In this document: in pieces, positions 35,550-43,817 of the stretch
Numbering within the stretch: position 1 is the first letter of the stretch
Layout of the letters: the number at the start of each line of letters is the position of its first letter
Assembly (NCBI GenBank): GCA_902590115.1
Contig: CACIVM010000003.1
Span: forward strand, 1 to 64,000
Length of the DNA stretch: 64,000 nt
From: an uncultured Pelagibacteraceae bacterium
Lineage (GTDB): Bacteria > Pseudomonadota > Alphaproteobacteria > Pelagibacterales > Pelagibacteraceae
Reading direction: 5' to 3'
Notes under the pieces: generated by a model
Database searches by the model: none
What the model was told of the DNA's origin: nothing
Seen by the model: only the letters and a program-made list of their open reading frames with translations
Made by a program: the position numbers and the translations under genes

Positions 35550-35837
35550 TTGGTTAAATTATCAATAATCCAAAAATTAAAAAAAAAGTATCCTAATATC
35601 CCGCAATATACATTAAAAAGATTAGTAGATTTAACATTTTCAAAGATTTCTAAAGAATTGGAAAGAGGTAACTCTGTTGAACTTAGAAAATTTGGAAGGT
35701 GGTCTGTTAAAAATTCAAAAAAAAAGTATAATGCAATCAACCCTAAAACTGGTCAAAAAATTTATGTTCCAAATAAAAAAAAAATAATTTTTAAAATGTC
35801 AAAAAACTTAAAATCTAAGATTAATAGTAAATTATGA
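35550..35837 (+). CDS. ihfB: Integration host factor beta subunit / HU family DNA-binding protein
   Basis: Small DNA-bending protein, 95 aa. The HU/IHF fold is visible: helices over residues 3-40, then V-E-L-R-K-F-G-R-W and the proline-bearing arm with N-P-K-T-G-Q-K-I near 65. It starts with TTG immediately after the TAA of rpsA; no ATG is available near, and the position after rpsA supports ihfB. The protein is unusually rich in lysine. Confidence 0.88.
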   Translation: MVKLSIIQKLKKKYPNIPQYTLKRLVDLTFSKISKELERGNSVELRKFGRWSVKNSKKKYNAINPKTGQKIYVPNKKKIIFKMSKNLKSKINSKL

Positions 35838-36523
35838 AAAAGAAGATTTTTATAGCCTGTGACACAACAAATATAAAAAAAGTAAAAAATATAATTAAAC
35901 ACACTAAATCAAGTAAATTTGATATAAACTATAAGTTCGGATTAGAATTTTTTTATTCAAAAAATGGAAGATCTTTTATTTCAAAAATGGCAAGCTTGCC
36001 AATTTTTTTAGATCTTAAATTAAATGATATTCCTAATACTGCTGTCTCGGCTTTAAATGCAATAAAAGATCTTAAAAATATAAGATATCTCACAATTCAC
36101 GCAAATGGTGGTCTCGAAATGATTTCAAATATAAAAAAAGTTGCAAAAAAAAATAACAAAAAATTAAAGATTTTAGCAGTTACAGTTTTGACAAGCTTTA
36201 ACGAAAAATCTATTAAACAAATAGGTTATTCCAAAAAAATAAAGGAAATAGTAATTAAACAATCAAAACTTGCAGAAAAAGCAAAATTAGATGGAATTGT
36301 ATGTTCGGCTCATGAGATTAAATTTATAAAAAAAATTTCAAAAAAAATGGAAATCATCACACCGGGAATAAGAATGATTAAAGAAAAATTTGACGACCAA
36401 AAAAGAGTTGTCACACCATTGGAAGCTTTTAAAAAAGGAGCTACTGGAATTGTTGTCGGCAGAAGTGTTACTAAAGGTGAGATTAAAAAAAATTTCGCAA
36501 AACTGCTTAACCATCTAAGCTAA
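35834..36523 (+). CDS. pyrF: Orotidine 5'-phosphate decarboxylase
   Basis: Final step of UMP synthesis. TIM barrel of 229 aa: catalytic D-L-K-L-N-D-I-P-N-T near residue 60 (the D-K-x-x-D tetrad), phosphate-binding T-P-G-I-R near 176 and G-I-V-V-G-R-S near 207. It overlaps ihfB by 4 nt and is followed directly by trpF. Confidence 0.93.
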   Translation: MKKKIFIACDTTNIKKVKNIIKHTKSSKFDINYKFGLEFFYSKNGRSFISKMASLPIFLDLKLNDIPNTAVSALNAIKDLKNIRYLTIHANGGLEMISNIKKVAKKNNKKLKILAVTVLTSFNEKSIKQIGYSKKIKEIVIKQSKLAEKAKLDGIVCSAHEIKFIKKISKKMEIITPGIRMIKEKFDDQKRVVTPLEAFKKGATGIVVGRSVTKGEIKKNFAKLLNHLS

Positions 36524-37135
36524 ATGAAATTAAAAATTTGCGGCTTATCTAATCCAAATGAAGTTAAAGCATGTACAGAATTTGGTGCGGACTACTGTGG
36601 ATTTATTTTAAATTTTCCGAAGAGTCATAGAAATATATCTTTTGAAACTGCAGATTTTTTGACACAAATTAAAAAAATTAAATCCAAATTTGTTGGAGTG
36701 TTAGTTAATCCATCAGATGAAGATCTAGAAAAATTTGCAAAACTAAATTTAGACTATTTCCAGCTTTACGGGAATTATAACGACGAAAAATTGCTTAAAA
36801 TTAAAAAAAAATTTCAAATCAAAGTCATTTCTTCTATTCAAGTAAAAAAAAAAGAAGATATTTTTAAATACAAACTTTTTGAAAAAAACTCTGATATAAT
36901 ATTATGGGATAGTTCCGGATATGAAAAGAGTTATTCCTGGAATTATGAATGGATCAAGTCTATAAAGGTTAGTGCTCAAAAGATGATAGCTGGAAATATA
37001 ACATTAGAAAAAATTAGTAAATTTTCTTCTTTAGCTGATATTATAGACGTCTCTGGAGCCTTAGAAACGAATAAAGTAAAAGATATTAATAAGATAAAAG
37101 AATTTATTTTGAAAGTGAAAAAAAATGAAGATTAA
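36524..37135 (+). CDS. trpF: Phosphoribosylanthranilate isomerase
   Basis: Third step of the tryptophan branch. 203 aa barrel with the catalytic cysteine in L-K-I-C-G-L-S (residue 5), the aspartate in I-L-W-D-S-S-G near 128 and the closing I-I-D-V-S-G-A-L-E near 178. It starts right after the pyrF stop and overlaps trpB by 11 nt. Confidence 0.92.
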   Translation: MKLKICGLSNPNEVKACTEFGADYCGFILNFPKSHRNISFETADFLTQIKKIKSKFVGVLVNPSDEDLEKFAKLNLDYFQLYGNYNDEKLLKIKKKFQIKVISSIQVKKKEDIFKYKLFEKNSDIILWDSSGYEKSYSWNYEWIKSIKVSAQKMIAGNITLEKISKFSSLADIIDVSGALETNKVKDINKIKEFILKVKKNED

Positions 37136-38369
37136 AAAAGGTATACCTTTAATAGATCAACATGATAAAAATTTCATGTATGGCGGAAAGTTCGGCGGAA
37201 ATTTTATACCTGAAACTTTAAAAAAACCAATTGATGATCTGACTAAACTTTTTCATAAATTAAGAAACGACAAGGGTTTTTTAAAAGAAAGGGATTATTA
37301 CTTCGAAAATTATGTCGGTGCCCCAACTCCTTTTATTAAATTAGATAATCTAACTAAACATCTAAAAGGAGCACAAATTTATGCAAAAGTAGTTTCAGAG
37401 GCAAATGGTGGAGCACATAAAATTTATAATGCTACTGTTCATTGCTTACTAGCAAGAAGATCGGGTAAAAAATTTGTGATAGGTGACACAGGTGCTGGAT
37501 ACGCTGGAAAGATGTTGAGTATGGCAGCAAAAAAATTTGGATTAAAATGTAAAATTTTTATGGGTGCTAAAGATATCAAAAGACAACAACCTAATGTAAA
37601 AGCAATAAAAAAAAATGGTGCTGAAGTTGTTCCAGTTTATTCAGGAAGTCAGACACTTGTTGATGCGGTCTCTGAATGTATGAGATATTGGGTTGCTAAC
37701 TGTAACCATGCACACATGGCAGTAGGCTCAACCGTAGGTCCCTCTATCTTTGTCAGAATATGTGGATGGAGTACAAGTCAAATTTCTAGAGAACTTAAAT
37801 CACAAATCATTGACGAATTTGGATCAATGCCAAAAAAAATAAAACTATATAATTGTGTTGGTGGTGGCTCATCCAGTTTTGGTTTTTGGAATGAATTTAT
37901 GGATTATAACAGAAAACAAGTTGAGTTTATTGGTGTTGAGGCTGGTGGTCCAACTAAAAGCAAAAAACATGCTGCACCTCTAACTTATGGATCAAAAATT
38001 GGTATTCTTCATGGGGCAGCTCAATATGTAAATCAAAACTCTGATGGACAAATTGAAGAAACAGAATCTATTTCAGCAGGTCTCGATTACCCGGGTGTTT
38101 CTCCACTTCACTGTTTTTTAAAAGATGTAAAACGAGCAAGATATACAGCTGCTAGTGATGAAGATGCTTTAGAGGCTTATAAATTGGTCACTAAATATGA
38201 AAATTTAAAACCATCATTGGAACCAAGCCATGCTTTTTCTGTTGCAATTAAAGAGGCTCGTAAACTTAGTAAAGATACAATAGTAATTGTTAATAGTTGT
38301 GGAGATGCTCATAAAGATAAAGATATTTTAGAAAAAAGATTAGGAAAAAAATATGCCAAATTTAATTAA
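37125..38369 (+). CDS. trpB: Tryptophan synthase beta chain, with altered active-site residues
   Basis: Joins indole and serine in a PLP reaction. 414 aa; the PLP lysine is Lys99 (G-G-A-H-K-I), and the overall order follows E. coli TrpB with an offset of 12. Several key residues differ: catalytic Glu109 is Asp121 (G-D-T-G-A-G), Gln114-His115 are Tyr126-Ala127, the phosphate-binding G-G-G-S-N is G-G-G-S-S, Lys167, the partner of alpha Asp56, is Val179, and the S-G-R-G-D-K-D segment reads C-G-D-A-H-K-D-K-D. Context (trpF, trpA) makes TrpB the best call; activity may differ. Confidence 0.88.
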   Translation: MKIKKGIPLIDQHDKNFMYGGKFGGNFIPETLKKPIDDLTKLFHKLRNDKGFLKERDYYFENYVGAPTPFIKLDNLTKHLKGAQIYAKVVSEANGGAHKIYNATVHCLLARRSGKKFVIGDTGAGYAGKMLSMAAKKFGLKCKIFMGAKDIKRQQPNVKAIKKNGAEVVPVYSGSQTLVDAVSECMRYWVANCNHAHMAVGSTVGPSIFVRICGWSTSQISRELKSQIIDEFGSMPKKIKLYNCVGGGSSSFGFWNEFMDYNRKQVEFIGVEAGGPTKSKKHAAPLTYGSKIGILHGAAQYVNQNSDGQIEETESISAGLDYPGVSPLHCFLKDVKRARYTAASDEDALEAYKLVTKYENLKPSLEPSHAFSVAIKEARKLSKDTIVIVNSCGDAHKDKDILEKRLGKKYAKFN

Positions 38370-39153
38370 TCTTGCTTTTAAAAAAGTAAAGCAAGAAAAC
38401 AGGCCTGCTCTTTTGACTTATACAGTTGCGGGTGATAATTCTAAAAAAAAATCTTTGGAAATACTTAAATCTATATCTAATTATGCAGATATTCTGGAGT
38501 TAGGTATGCCTCATAATGCTCTTGTTGCAGATGGAAATCAAATACAAACAAGTGCTTATAGGGCAATTAAAAATGGAATTAAATTAAAAGATATTTTTCA
38601 AATAGTAAAAAACTTTAAAAAAAGTAAAAAACAAAAGCCAATAATATTAATGGGTTATTATAATATGGTTTATCAATTTGGAGAAAATAATTTCTTAAAC
38701 ATTTGCAAAAAAGTAGGTGTTGATGGTTTAATTTTGGTAGATCTCCCTTGGCCTGAGAATAAAAATTTCTCTTATAAATGTAAAAATAAAGGTATAACCT
38801 TTGTACAACTTTTGTCACCGACTACATCTGTTAAAAGGATAAAGAAAATTTTAAAAGACTCCCATGAAATGATTTACTATATAAGCATGTTATCAACAAC
38901 AGGGGGAAAATTAAAAATATCGCCAAAAGCAATAATGAATAGTTATAACAGAATAAAAAGGCTATGTCCTAAAAAGAACATTGTGATAGGATTCGGTATA
39001 ACGGATAAGTCAATTAATAAGTTTAAAGGTGCTAATGGGGTAGTAATAGGGTCTCAATTGTGTAAAACATTGACAAAATCAATTAAAGCTAGACAAAATC
39101 CTGTCACAAAGTTAAGTAGTATTGTTAAGAAATTAAAAGGGAAAATAATTTGA
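38353..39153 (+). CDS. trpA: Tryptophan synthase alpha chain, with altered interface loops
   Basis: Cleaves indole-glycerol phosphate to indole for TrpB. 266 aa barrel. Catalytic Glu49 (L-E-L-G-M-P) and Asp60 (V-A-D-G) are kept in the numbering of the E. coli enzyme, but loop 2, normally P-F-S-D-P, is P-H-N-A-L, so Asp56, the contact to beta Lys167, is Ala. In loop 6 G-V-T-G reads S-T-T-G with Thr183 retained. It overlaps trpB by 17 nt and its TGA stop overlaps the TTG start of accD. Confidence 0.9.
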   Translation: MPNLINLAFKKVKQENRPALLTYTVAGDNSKKKSLEILKSISNYADILELGMPHNALVADGNQIQTSAYRAIKNGIKLKDIFQIVKNFKKSKKQKPIILMGYYNMVYQFGENNFLNICKKVGVDGLILVDLPWPENKNFSYKCKNKGITFVQLLSPTTSVKRIKKILKDSHEMIYYISMLSTTGGKLKISPKAIMNSYNRIKRLCPKKNIVIGFGITDKSINKFKGANGVVIGSQLCKTLTKSIKARQNPVTKLSSIVKKLKGKII

Positions 39154-40070
39154 ACTGGATTACAAAATTTATAAAACCGAAGATTAAATCTTTATTCAAG
39201 AAAAAGTCCTCAAATGACGACGAGACTTTATGGACAACATGTGGTTGTAAGAATTTGATTTACAAAGAGGATCTTAAAGATAATTATAATTGTTGCCCTA
39301 AATGTGGAGCTCATCATAAACTGTCTTGTAACGAGAGATTTGAGTTATTTTTCGATAATGGTGAGTTTGAATTAATTGAAACACCTTTGCCACACGATGA
39401 TCCACTAGAATTTGTAGATAAAAAAAAATACTCAGATAGACTAAAAGCAGCAAGAAAATTAACCAATCAGAATGATGCAGTTGCAATTGCAAAAGGTAGA
39501 GTTGGTAAAATACCTGTTACGGTTGGAGCTCAGGATTTTAGATTTATTGGAGGATCTTTTGGTTCTGCATCTGGAGAAGCTTTTATAGCAGGTGTCCAAC
39601 ATTCTATTGAAAATAAAACACCTTTTGTTTTTTTTAGTTGTAGTGGGGGGCAGCGCATGATGGAGTCATCTATTGCATTAATGCAAATGACCAGAACAAC
39701 TTTGGCCGTTAATGAATTAAAAAAAAATAATTTACCTTATATTGTTATAATGTCTGACCCAACTACTGGAGGTGTTACTGCGTCCTGGGCTAGTCTAGGT
39801 GATATATTAATCGCCGAAAAAAACGCGACAGTGGGTTTTAGTGGTAGAAGAGTCATACAAGATACAGTAAGAGAAACCTTACCTGAAGAATTTCAAAAAG
39901 CAGAGTATGTTCTAGAACACGGAGGAATAGATCTTGTTATTGAAAGAAAATATTTAAACACGACAGTAAGTACTTTATTAAATGTGTTGTTGAAAAAAGC
40001 TGAGATGGAAGCTAAAAATCAGTTATCTGATGTTGTCACAATCGATAAATCTCTACAGTCAGCTAGCTAA
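39150..40070 (+). CDS. accD: Acetyl-CoA carboxylase carboxyltransferase subunit beta
   Basis: Works with AccA to form malonyl-CoA. 306 aa with the N-terminal zinc ribbon (residues 28-55) and the crotonase-like domain carrying R-F-I-G-G-S-F-G near 130 and S-C-S-G-G-Q-R-M near 163. The first zinc pair is C-G-C (31, 33), one residue shorter than the common C-x-x-C, while the second (C49-P-K-C52) is normal. Starts with TTG overlapping the trpA stop (TTGA). The order trpA-accD-folC is typical of alphaproteobacteria. Confidence 0.94.
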   Translation: MNWITKFIKPKIKSLFKKKSSNDDETLWTTCGCKNLIYKEDLKDNYNCCPKCGAHHKLSCNERFELFFDNGEFELIETPLPHDDPLEFVDKKKYSDRLKAARKLTNQNDAVAIAKGRVGKIPVTVGAQDFRFIGGSFGSASGEAFIAGVQHSIENKTPFVFFSCSGGQRMMESSIALMQMTRTTLAVNELKKNNLPYIVIMSDPTTGGVTASWASLGDILIAEKNATVGFSGRRVIQDTVRETLPEEFQKAEYVLEHGGIDLVIERKYLNTTVSTLLNVLLKKAEMEAKNQLSDVVTIDKSLQSAS

Positions 40071-41295
40071 AAAAAAAATTTTTAAACAAAAAATTAAATT
40101 CGGTTTAAAAAGAATAAAGAAAGTTCTTGAGTTACTAAATAATCCTGAAAAAAAACTAAAGAATGTAATCAATATTGTCGGATCAGATGGTAAATATTCT
40201 GTTTTAACTTCTTTAAAATATATTATTGAAGAAAACGGGCAAAAAACATCTGCATTTATATCTCCTAGCCTGATTGATATTCGTGAAAGATTTTGGATTG
40301 GTGATCGTTTTTTATCTTATAAAGAAATAAAAAAAACTATAAGTATTATAGAAAAATTAAAAATTCCCTTAACTATATTTGAGTTATTTACTTTAATTTA
40401 TATTATAAACGTAGCAGAGAAAGGAAATGATTACAATTTAGTAGAAGCAGGTGCTTTATTTGCTAAAGACAGTACAAATTTATTTGATTTCCCTAAAAGC
40501 CAGGTGATTGTTAATATTAATAAGCAACATTTAAATTTTGTAAAAAAAAAAAATATTAGAGAAATAATAAAACAAAAGGTAGGTTATTTAAGCAATTATA
40601 CAAAAATATATATTAACAATCAGACTAAATCCAATTTAAGAAATATCAAAAAAATTTTAAGAAAAAATTTAAGTGAAAAAGTATATTCAAACAATTGGAA
40701 ATTGATAAAAAGATCAAATACTTATTTTTATAAAGATATCAATACAACTATACCTTTAAAGAATAAAAATATCCATTCAATGGGATTGTGGCAAAATTTA
40801 TGTATATCAATAAAAATAGCTAAGGACTTAGGTATAAACAATAAAATTATTAAAAAGGCTGTACCAAAAATAAGATTTACGGGAAGAATGCAATATATTA
40901 ACAAAGGTAAAATAAAAAATAAACTTTTTAAAAACGAAGAATTATTAATTGATGGATGTCACTCTCAAGTAAGTGCTAAGAATCTTGTAAAATATTTGAA
41001 TACTATAAACTTACCAAAGTATGGAATTTGTGGAATGACAATAAATAAAAATCCATCTGATTTTTTGGGAGAATTTAAAGGCGTATTCGAAAAAATAATT
41101 ACGGTGCCATTGAATAACAACAAAAATTACGTTTCGCCAAATACTTTAAAAAAGATTTGCTTAAAAAATAAAATAAGAAGTGAAACTGCTTTCAATTTTA
41201 TAAAAGCGATAAAAGAGCTTTCTTCATCTGAAAAAAAAATAATTTGTGTATTCGGCTCTCTTTTCTTAATTGGAGAATTTTTAAAAAAAAATTAA
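40030..41295 (+). CDS. folC: Folylpolyglutamate/dihydrofolate synthase, divergent
   Basis: Adds glutate residues to folate. 421 aa in the place of folC after accD, with the Mur-ligase layout, but the ATP-binding motifs are changed: the P-loop G-T-N-G-K-G-S reads G-S-D-G-K-Y-S (51-57), the E-V-G-L-G-G-R-L-D-A-T-N block reads E-A-G-A-L-F-A-K-D-S-T-N and the H-x-D after it is H-L-N. The C-terminal half keeps D-G-C-H-S (for D-G-A-H-N) near 310. The start lies 41 nt inside accD. Either a lineage-specific FolC or a relative with another acceptor. Confidence 0.75.
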   Translation: MLSQSINLYSQLAKKKIFKQKIKFGLKRIKKVLELLNNPEKKLKNVINIVGSDGKYSVLTSLKYIIEENGQKTSAFISPSLIDIRERFWIGDRFLSYKEIKKTISIIEKLKIPLTIFELFTLIYIINVAEKGNDYNLVEAGALFAKDSTNLFDFPKSQVIVNINKQHLNFVKKKNIREIIKQKVGYLSNYTKIYINNQTKSNLRNIKKILRKNLSEKVYSNNWKLIKRSNTYFYKDINTTIPLKNKNIHSMGLWQNLCISIKIAKDLGINNKIIKKAVPKIRFTGRMQYINKGKIKNKLFKNEELLIDGCHSQVSAKNLVKYLNTINLPKYGICGMTINKNPSDFLGEFKGVFEKIITVPLNNNKNYVSPNTLKKICLKNKIRSETAFNFIKAIKELSSSEKKIICVFGSLFLIGEFLKKN

Positions 41296-41612
41296 ATATT
41301 TTCTTTTATCCAAGAAACTATATTTGACTTTGTACTAGCACCAACTTTTGTAGCTTTGAGCTCACCATTTTTAAATAATAACATAGTGGGTATACCTCTA
41401 ATACCGTATTTTACTGGGGTATTTGGTTCGTTATCAATATTATGTTTAGCGATGACAACATCATTTTTAAGCTCTTCAGAAATTTCCTCAAGCACAGGAG
41501 ATATCTGCTTACACGGGTTGCACCATTCCGCCCAAAAATCCACCACAGTTGGTTTTTCAGATTTTAAAACCTCTGTCTCAAAATTTTCATCTGTTGTTGG
41601 TTTTGTTGGCAT
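41292..41612 (-). CDS. trxA: Thioredoxin
   Basis: Disulfide reductase of 106 aa with active site W-C-N-P-C at residues 30-34 and the cis-proline in R-G-I-P-T-M near 75. Glycine of the standard W-C-G-P-C is Asn, a change expected to alter redox potential modestly. It could serve ArsC and MsrA, both encoded in this window. Converges on folC, sharing TTAA for the stops. Confidence 0.93.
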   Translation of the reverse strand: MPTKPTTDENFETEVLKSEKPTVVDFWAEWCNPCKQISPVLEEISEELKNDVVIAKHNIDNEPNTPVKYGIRGIPTMLLFKNGELKATKVGASTKSNIVSWIKENI

Positions 41613-41646
41613 GTATCCTTAATAAGTATTTTTATTTCAAAGTCAA

Positions 41647-43068
41647 CTACGCAGAAGAATAAACTTTTTCCAAATCTTCAACGTACGCGTTAATATCGTC
41701 TAATATTTTCAGTTTTTCTGGCTGTTCTTCTCTCTCATATTTTGCTCTTAAAGTGTCTATCTCTGAATATGTTCTTGGAATTGTGTTCCATTTTTCGTTA
41801 TTTGTACTCAAAAGTTTTTTAGCTACATCTTTATGAATCAAATCGTAGTCAGACTTACTCAATATTTCAGGCCTTTCTATATACAAAAGCTTTTTTCCAA
41901 AATACTGAAGTCTTTTATCTTTAAATTTTGATAGAATTGAAAGTTTTTCACTCCAAGGGACAGAATGGAACTTTGACATTATGTTATTATCTTCTGCTGA
42001 AGTAAATTTCTCATAAATACTTTCTTCAGGATAAATATCTTCTTGAGATTTAAATTGATCTTTTTCTTGTACTTCTATTGCTTTAATCGTTGATACTCTT
42101 TCAGCAAATTCTTTATTTTCTTTTACAAGTTTGGCCCTTGCCTCTAATTTTTTTAATCCAATCATTTTATATTCGTCGAATTTTTCATAATAAGAGGGAT
42201 TCATTAATATTGGATGTTTGTTATGCCTTACAGTTCTTATAAATTTAGGTTGTTTTTTCATTGCCGCCGTCAAGTCATCGAAGGATAAATCAAAATACTG
42301 CAAAGGATCATGTCTTAGATCGTAACAAAGCGGCCATGAAAATTTAGGATGTTCACACACAAACGTTTGTACGTATGGTCTGCTTTTTCCATAAAAATAT
42401 TCATTAGTACAAAATAATTTTTCATTCTTGATTATTTCAAGAGCTATATTTTTGTCTAATGTCAAATGACTAGCTTTCCAAACATTTGGTGCCTTATTAG
42501 CTATAATTTTAGCAATACCTAGGGTGGCTACCACATCTCCTATTGCATTATGCGCGTCCCCATGCTCGATACCATTTAATGGAGCCATTTGATCAAGTTT
42601 GTAAACAGCATTTCCTTTTTCATTAATAGGATTTTTTAAAGTATCTGGATAATAAAAATTTGCAGCCCTAGCTAAACCTAGAACGTCGCCACGGTTGCTT
42701 CCATTTGTGCTTGTTATGTAAGGATATTCTAAAGTTTGGAAAAGTGTGGATCTGAGAAAATTTTCGTCAAATTCTATTGAATTAAAGCCAATATAAGTAG
42801 CCTTCCCCCATCTTTTTAAAGTCTCAACAAATTGCCTCACCATTTCGTAATGTGAAAGATTAGACTGCTTAAGCATTACAGGTGAAGTTTTATTCACTAT
42901 TAATGCTGAGGCTTCTGGAATAATGCCAGGGTTTAATCTACACCTGGCATCGAACCTATCTAGCTCATCTAGGTTATCATTGGTTAAAATTGCTCCGATT
43001 TGGATTATTTGACCCCAATAAATATTGGATGAGCTAGTCTCAAAATCATAGAAAACATAGTTAGCCAT
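41647..43068 (-). CDS. sbcB: Exodeoxyribonuclease I
   Basis: 3'-5' single-strand DNA exonuclease of 473 aa, the same length as E. coli ExoI. DEDDh motifs: Y-D-F-E-T near residue 8, F-N-S-I-E-F-D-E-N near 97 and H-x-A-x-G-D near 162; the SH3-like and C-terminal domains follow (D-L-R-H-D-P near 260). It is preceded by a small gene whose stop overlaps its start by 8 nt. Confidence 0.92.
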   Translation of the reverse strand: MANYVFYDFETSSSNIYWGQIIQIGAILTNDNLDELDRFDARCRLNPGIIPEASALIVNKTSPVMLKQSNLSHYEMVRQFVETLKRWGKATYIGFNSIEFDENFLRSTLFQTLEYPYITSTNGSNRGDVLGLARAANFYYPDTLKNPINEKGNAVYKLDQMAPLNGIEHGDAHNAIGDVVATLGIAKIIANKAPNVWKASHLTLDKNIALEIIKNEKLFCTNEYFYGKSRPYVQTFVCEHPKFSWPLCYDLRHDPLQYFDLSFDDLTAAMKKQPKFIRTVRHNKHPILMNPSYYEKFDEYKMIGLKKLEARAKLVKENKEFAERVSTIKAIEVQEKDQFKSQEDIYPEESIYEKFTSAEDNNIMSKFHSVPWSEKLSILSKFKDKRLQYFGKKLLYIERPEILSKSDYDLIHKDVAKKLLSTNNEKWNTIPRTYSEIDTLRAKYEREEQPEKLKILDDINAYVEDLEKVYSSA

Positions 43069-43360
43069 TTAATCTAAGATTGCCTTTCTCTATATTCTCA
43101 ATTTCTTTTTCTATACACTCAGTCTCTTTTAACGTTTTCCTGTATGTATAGGCGTCTTCAAAATCTATAATGAGATCCATTATTTTTGTAGGTAAATTAA
43201 TGAACTTAATTATAAAGGTTATTATTAAGTGCTCTCTTTCAGCCTCTTTAGACGCTTTTTCAGTTATCGATTTATAAAGAAAATAATCCTCCATTGATTT
43301 AAGCCACTTTTTATTGTGTCTTAATTTATTTCGAAGGTAATTTAGAACTTTATTATTCAT
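43061..43360 (-). CDS. Small protein of unknown function
   Basis: 99 aa, charged and mostly helical, with a hydrophobic amphipathic middle (L-I-I-T-F-I-I-K-F-I-N-L-P-T-K-I near residues 45-60) and an acidic C-terminus (E-C-I-E-K-E-I-E-N-I-E-K). No family recognised. It overlaps the ribbon-helix-helix-like gene upstream by 8 nt and sbcB downstream by 8 nt, so all three may be one transcript. Confidence 0.55.
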   Translation of the reverse strand: MNNKVLNYLRNKLRHNKKWLKSMEDYFLYKSITEKASKEAEREHLIITFIIKFINLPTKIMDLIIDFEDAYTYRKTLKETECIEKEIENIEKGNLRLNG

Positions 43361-43526
43361 TACCTTCTCCTTTTTGATTATCTCTTAGCTTCTCTTTTGT
43401 GATTGTCTCTACTGTTTTGCTGATAGATAATTTCACATCTGGCACAATAGACTCAGATAGAATTATCAGTTTTTGATAAGTTTCATGTGATAATGAAACA
43501 TTCCGATACTTAGTATAATCGGTCAT
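43353..43526 (-). CDS. Small putative ribbon-helix-helix protein
   Basis: 57 aa (starts MTDYTKYRNVSLSHETYQKL). A short polar strand (Y-R-N-V-S-L) followed by two helices (H-E-T-Y-Q-K-L-I-I-L-S and S-I-S-K-T-V-E-T-I-T-K-E-K-L) is the pattern of Arc/CopG-type DNA-binding proteins. AAAGGAAG stands 5 nt before the ATG and a possible -10, TACAAT, 45 nt further up. A large inverted repeat lies 77 bp upstream. It may regulate itself and the 99 aa gene; an antitoxin-like role is possible but the partner does not look like a known toxin. Confidence 0.55.
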   Translation of the reverse strand: MTDYTKYRNVSLSHETYQKLIILSESIVPDVKLSISKTVETITKEKLRDNQKGEGNE

Positions 43527-43817
43527 TTGCTTCCTTTCTCTACAGTCCTGATCGATAGATACACCTCTATTGTACAGAACAATTAGTTTTTGTTTACGTT
43601 ATGTAGGGAAAGTGAATTTACAGACAAGGAAGCCAAATATGTAAATACACTTTCCCTACGGCTTTCAATTAATATAATAACTAACATTAAAAATGTCAAC
43701 TAAAAAAAAAATAGAAAAATTTAACTTAGAAGATTTTGTTGGAAAAAGTAGGATTGAAAAAAAAAATTATATTATTGCAGAAAGTAAAAAAACTTAGTGC
43801 CTTTATTTTTTTCATCG
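43527..43817. other. Intergenic region of 291 bp with an inverted repeat
   Basis: Between the ribbon-helix-helix-like gene and rmuC, one of the two longest gene-poor gaps in the window. It holds the putative promoter of the small gene (TACAAT near 43571-43576), the 20-bp inverted repeat at 43603-43659 and a possible 34-codon reading frame on the + strand at 43693-43797 (MSTKKKIEKFNLEDF...), without a ribosome-binding site and so doubtful. Confidence 0.6.
43603..43659. repeat. 20-bp inverted repeat (19 of 20 paired) with 17-nt loop
   Basis: The left arm GTAGGGAAAGTGAATTTACA (43603-43622) is the reverse complement of the right arm (43640-43659) except for one central A/A mismatch. The outer 12 bp are GC-containing and perfect. 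No T tract follows on either side, so a simple terminator is unlikely. It may be an operator for the nearby small regulator, an attachment-like site, or a structured RNA. Confidence 0.85.

Noticed and set aside
43693..43797. 34-codon reading frame on the + strand
   Set aside because: No ribosome-binding site, composition like random AT-rich DNA; mentioned under the intergenic region only.
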